Below, in pieces: positions 5,796 through 6,117 of a DNA stretch of 6,117 bases. Numbering within the stretch: position 1 is the first letter of the stretch; each line of letters starts with the position of its first letter. Made by a program: the position numbers and the translations under genes. Source of the DNA: Comamonadaceae bacterium (lineage in GTDB: Bacteria > Pseudomonadota > Gammaproteobacteria > Burkholderiales > Burkholderiaceae_C); assembly GCA_013298415.1 (NCBI GenBank), contig JAAFHN010000177.1:1-6117 (forward strand), read 5' to 3'. The notes under the pieces are model-generated. The model saw nothing but the letters and a program-made list of their open reading frames with translations, did no database searches and was not told the origin of the DNA.

Positions 5796-5823
5796 AAAAC
5801 GGCTCGCCGAAGCGAGCCGTTTT
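5796..5823. terminator. Bidirectional rho-independent terminator for mltA and hppA
   Basis: A perfect 12-bp stem: AAAACGGCTCGC (5796-5807) pairs with GCGAGCCGTTTT (5812-5823) around a four-base loop. A run of T follows the stem in both directions, so it can end both convergent transcripts. The loop is CGAA on the mltA strand and TTCG on the hppA strand. There it makes a C(UUCG)G tetraloop, which is known to be exceptionally stable, suggesting that hppA termination is the stronger function. The U tracts are short (four). Confidence 0.88.
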
Positions 5824-5830
5824 GGGTTTG

Positions 5831-5853
5831 CCAGCGCCCCAAGGGGCGGCTGG
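5831..5853. terminator. Second GC-rich hairpin between the terminator and hppA
   Basis: CCAGCGCCCC (5831-5840) and GGGGCGGCTGG (5843-5853) are complementary apart from one extra G in the right arm. This makes a hairpin immediately downstream of the hppA stop codon and upstream of the main terminator on that transcript. It has no U tract of its own, so it more likely protects the 3' end or assists termination than acts alone. Confidence 0.5.
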
Positions 5854-5864
5854 ATTCAGCCGAA

Positions 5865-6117
5865 CTACTTAGAAGCCGCTGCGCTCGCCGGAGCGGCTGC
5901 AGGTGCAGCAACTGGTGCAGGCGAGGCAACGGCCGCAGGGGCAGGCGCGCTGATGGCCGCAGGTGTGGCAGGCGCTGCGGCGGGCTTTTTCACCGCATGC
6001 AAGCTCACCACAATCGGCACGATCAGCAGTGCCACGATGTTGATGATCTTGATCAGCGGGTTGATCGCGGGGCCGGCGGTGTCTTTGTAGGGATCGCCCA
6101 CGGTGTCGCCGGTTACA
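5865..6117 (-). CDS. hppA: Membrane-bound proton/sodium-pumping pyrophosphatase, C-terminal end only
   Basis: Integral inner-membrane pump that couples hydrolysis of pyrophosphate to export of H+ or Na+. Only the last 83 residues are in the window; the start lies beyond 6117. The segment VTGDTVGDPYKDTAGPAINP followed by LIKIINIVALLIVPIVV is the hallmark last transmembrane region of the family. The Asp and Lys residues of GDPYKDTAGP belong to its conserved core. The residues that decide K+ dependence or ion type lie outside the window. After the last helix (ending near SLHAVKK) there is a 39-residue tail made almost only of Ala and Pro with Ser, Val and Thr, ending in SK. Most family members stop soon after the last helix, so the tail is unusual; its position suggests that it faces the periplasm. 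The gene converges on mltA and shares the terminator at 5796-5823. Confidence 0.95.
   Translation of the reverse strand, partial: VTGDTVGDPYKDTAGPAINPLIKIINIVALLIVPIVVSLHAVKKPAAAPATPAAISAPAPAAVASPAPVAAPAAAPASAAASK

Noticed and set aside
4778..5872. Long plus-strand open frame overlapping mltA and running through the repeat array
   Set aside because: It is Arg/Ala-rich shadow sequence in the wrong frame of mltA, extended because the 12-base repeat has no stop codons in any frame.
5558..5929. Minus-strand frames with repeats such as ESLA, GKPC or KALR across the array
   Set aside because: They are only translations of the 12-base unit in different frames, without a start region, ribosome site or non-repeat domain of their own.
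5661..6117. Readthrough of the mltA stop codon into the open frame across the repeats
   Set aside because: MltA already ends normally with the family's KWVLWPRG-like terminus, and a strong terminator hairpin lies in the path.

Overview
The window looks like ordinary chromosome of a GC-rich Gram-negative bacterium, most likely a betaproteobacterium of the Burkholderiales (Comamonadaceae-like). This is judged from strong G/C preference at third codon positions and from the look of the MltA, PBP7, IclR and membrane pyrophosphatase proteins; it is recognition, not a database result. I see no phage, transposon, CRISPR, tRNA or rRNA.

Left block (1-3993, all on the minus strand). Read in the direction of transcription, this holds a D,D-endopeptidase of the PBP7/PbpG type (3993-2890), an AraC-family regulator (2849-1905), a secreted two-domain protein with a DUF1579-like N-terminal half (1874-666), and the first 199 codons of an IclR-family regulator (599-1, cut by the window edge). 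Gaps are 40, 30 and 66 bases, so a shared transcript is possible. A good sigma70-type promoter for it lies at 4139-4168, giving a leader of about 138 bases with a 10-bp inverted repeat.

Middle (3994-4324). This AT-richer intergenic stretch holds the promoter and inverted repeats. Beyond it, a 61-residue membrane protein (4510-4325, minus) and the lytic transglycosylase MltA (4509-5660, plus) are arranged head to head, and their start codons overlap on the same CATG.

Right block (5661-6117). An array of ten 12-bp tandem repeats begins just after the mltA stop codon. A strong bidirectional terminator follows it, then a second hairpin, and then the 3' end of the membrane pyrophosphatase gene hppA (minus), which carries an unusual Ala/Pro-rich tail.

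Together the window holds two periplasmic peptidoglycan-cutting enzymes: PBP7, which cuts peptide cross-links, and MltA, which cuts glycan strands. They lie on opposite strands about 500 bases apart at their start codons, with two transcription regulators and an ion pump around them. I did not find a convincing new multi-gene system. The most noteworthy items are the repeat array, the overlapping divergent starts, the two-domain secreted protein, the highly basic PBP7 linker and the HppA tail.
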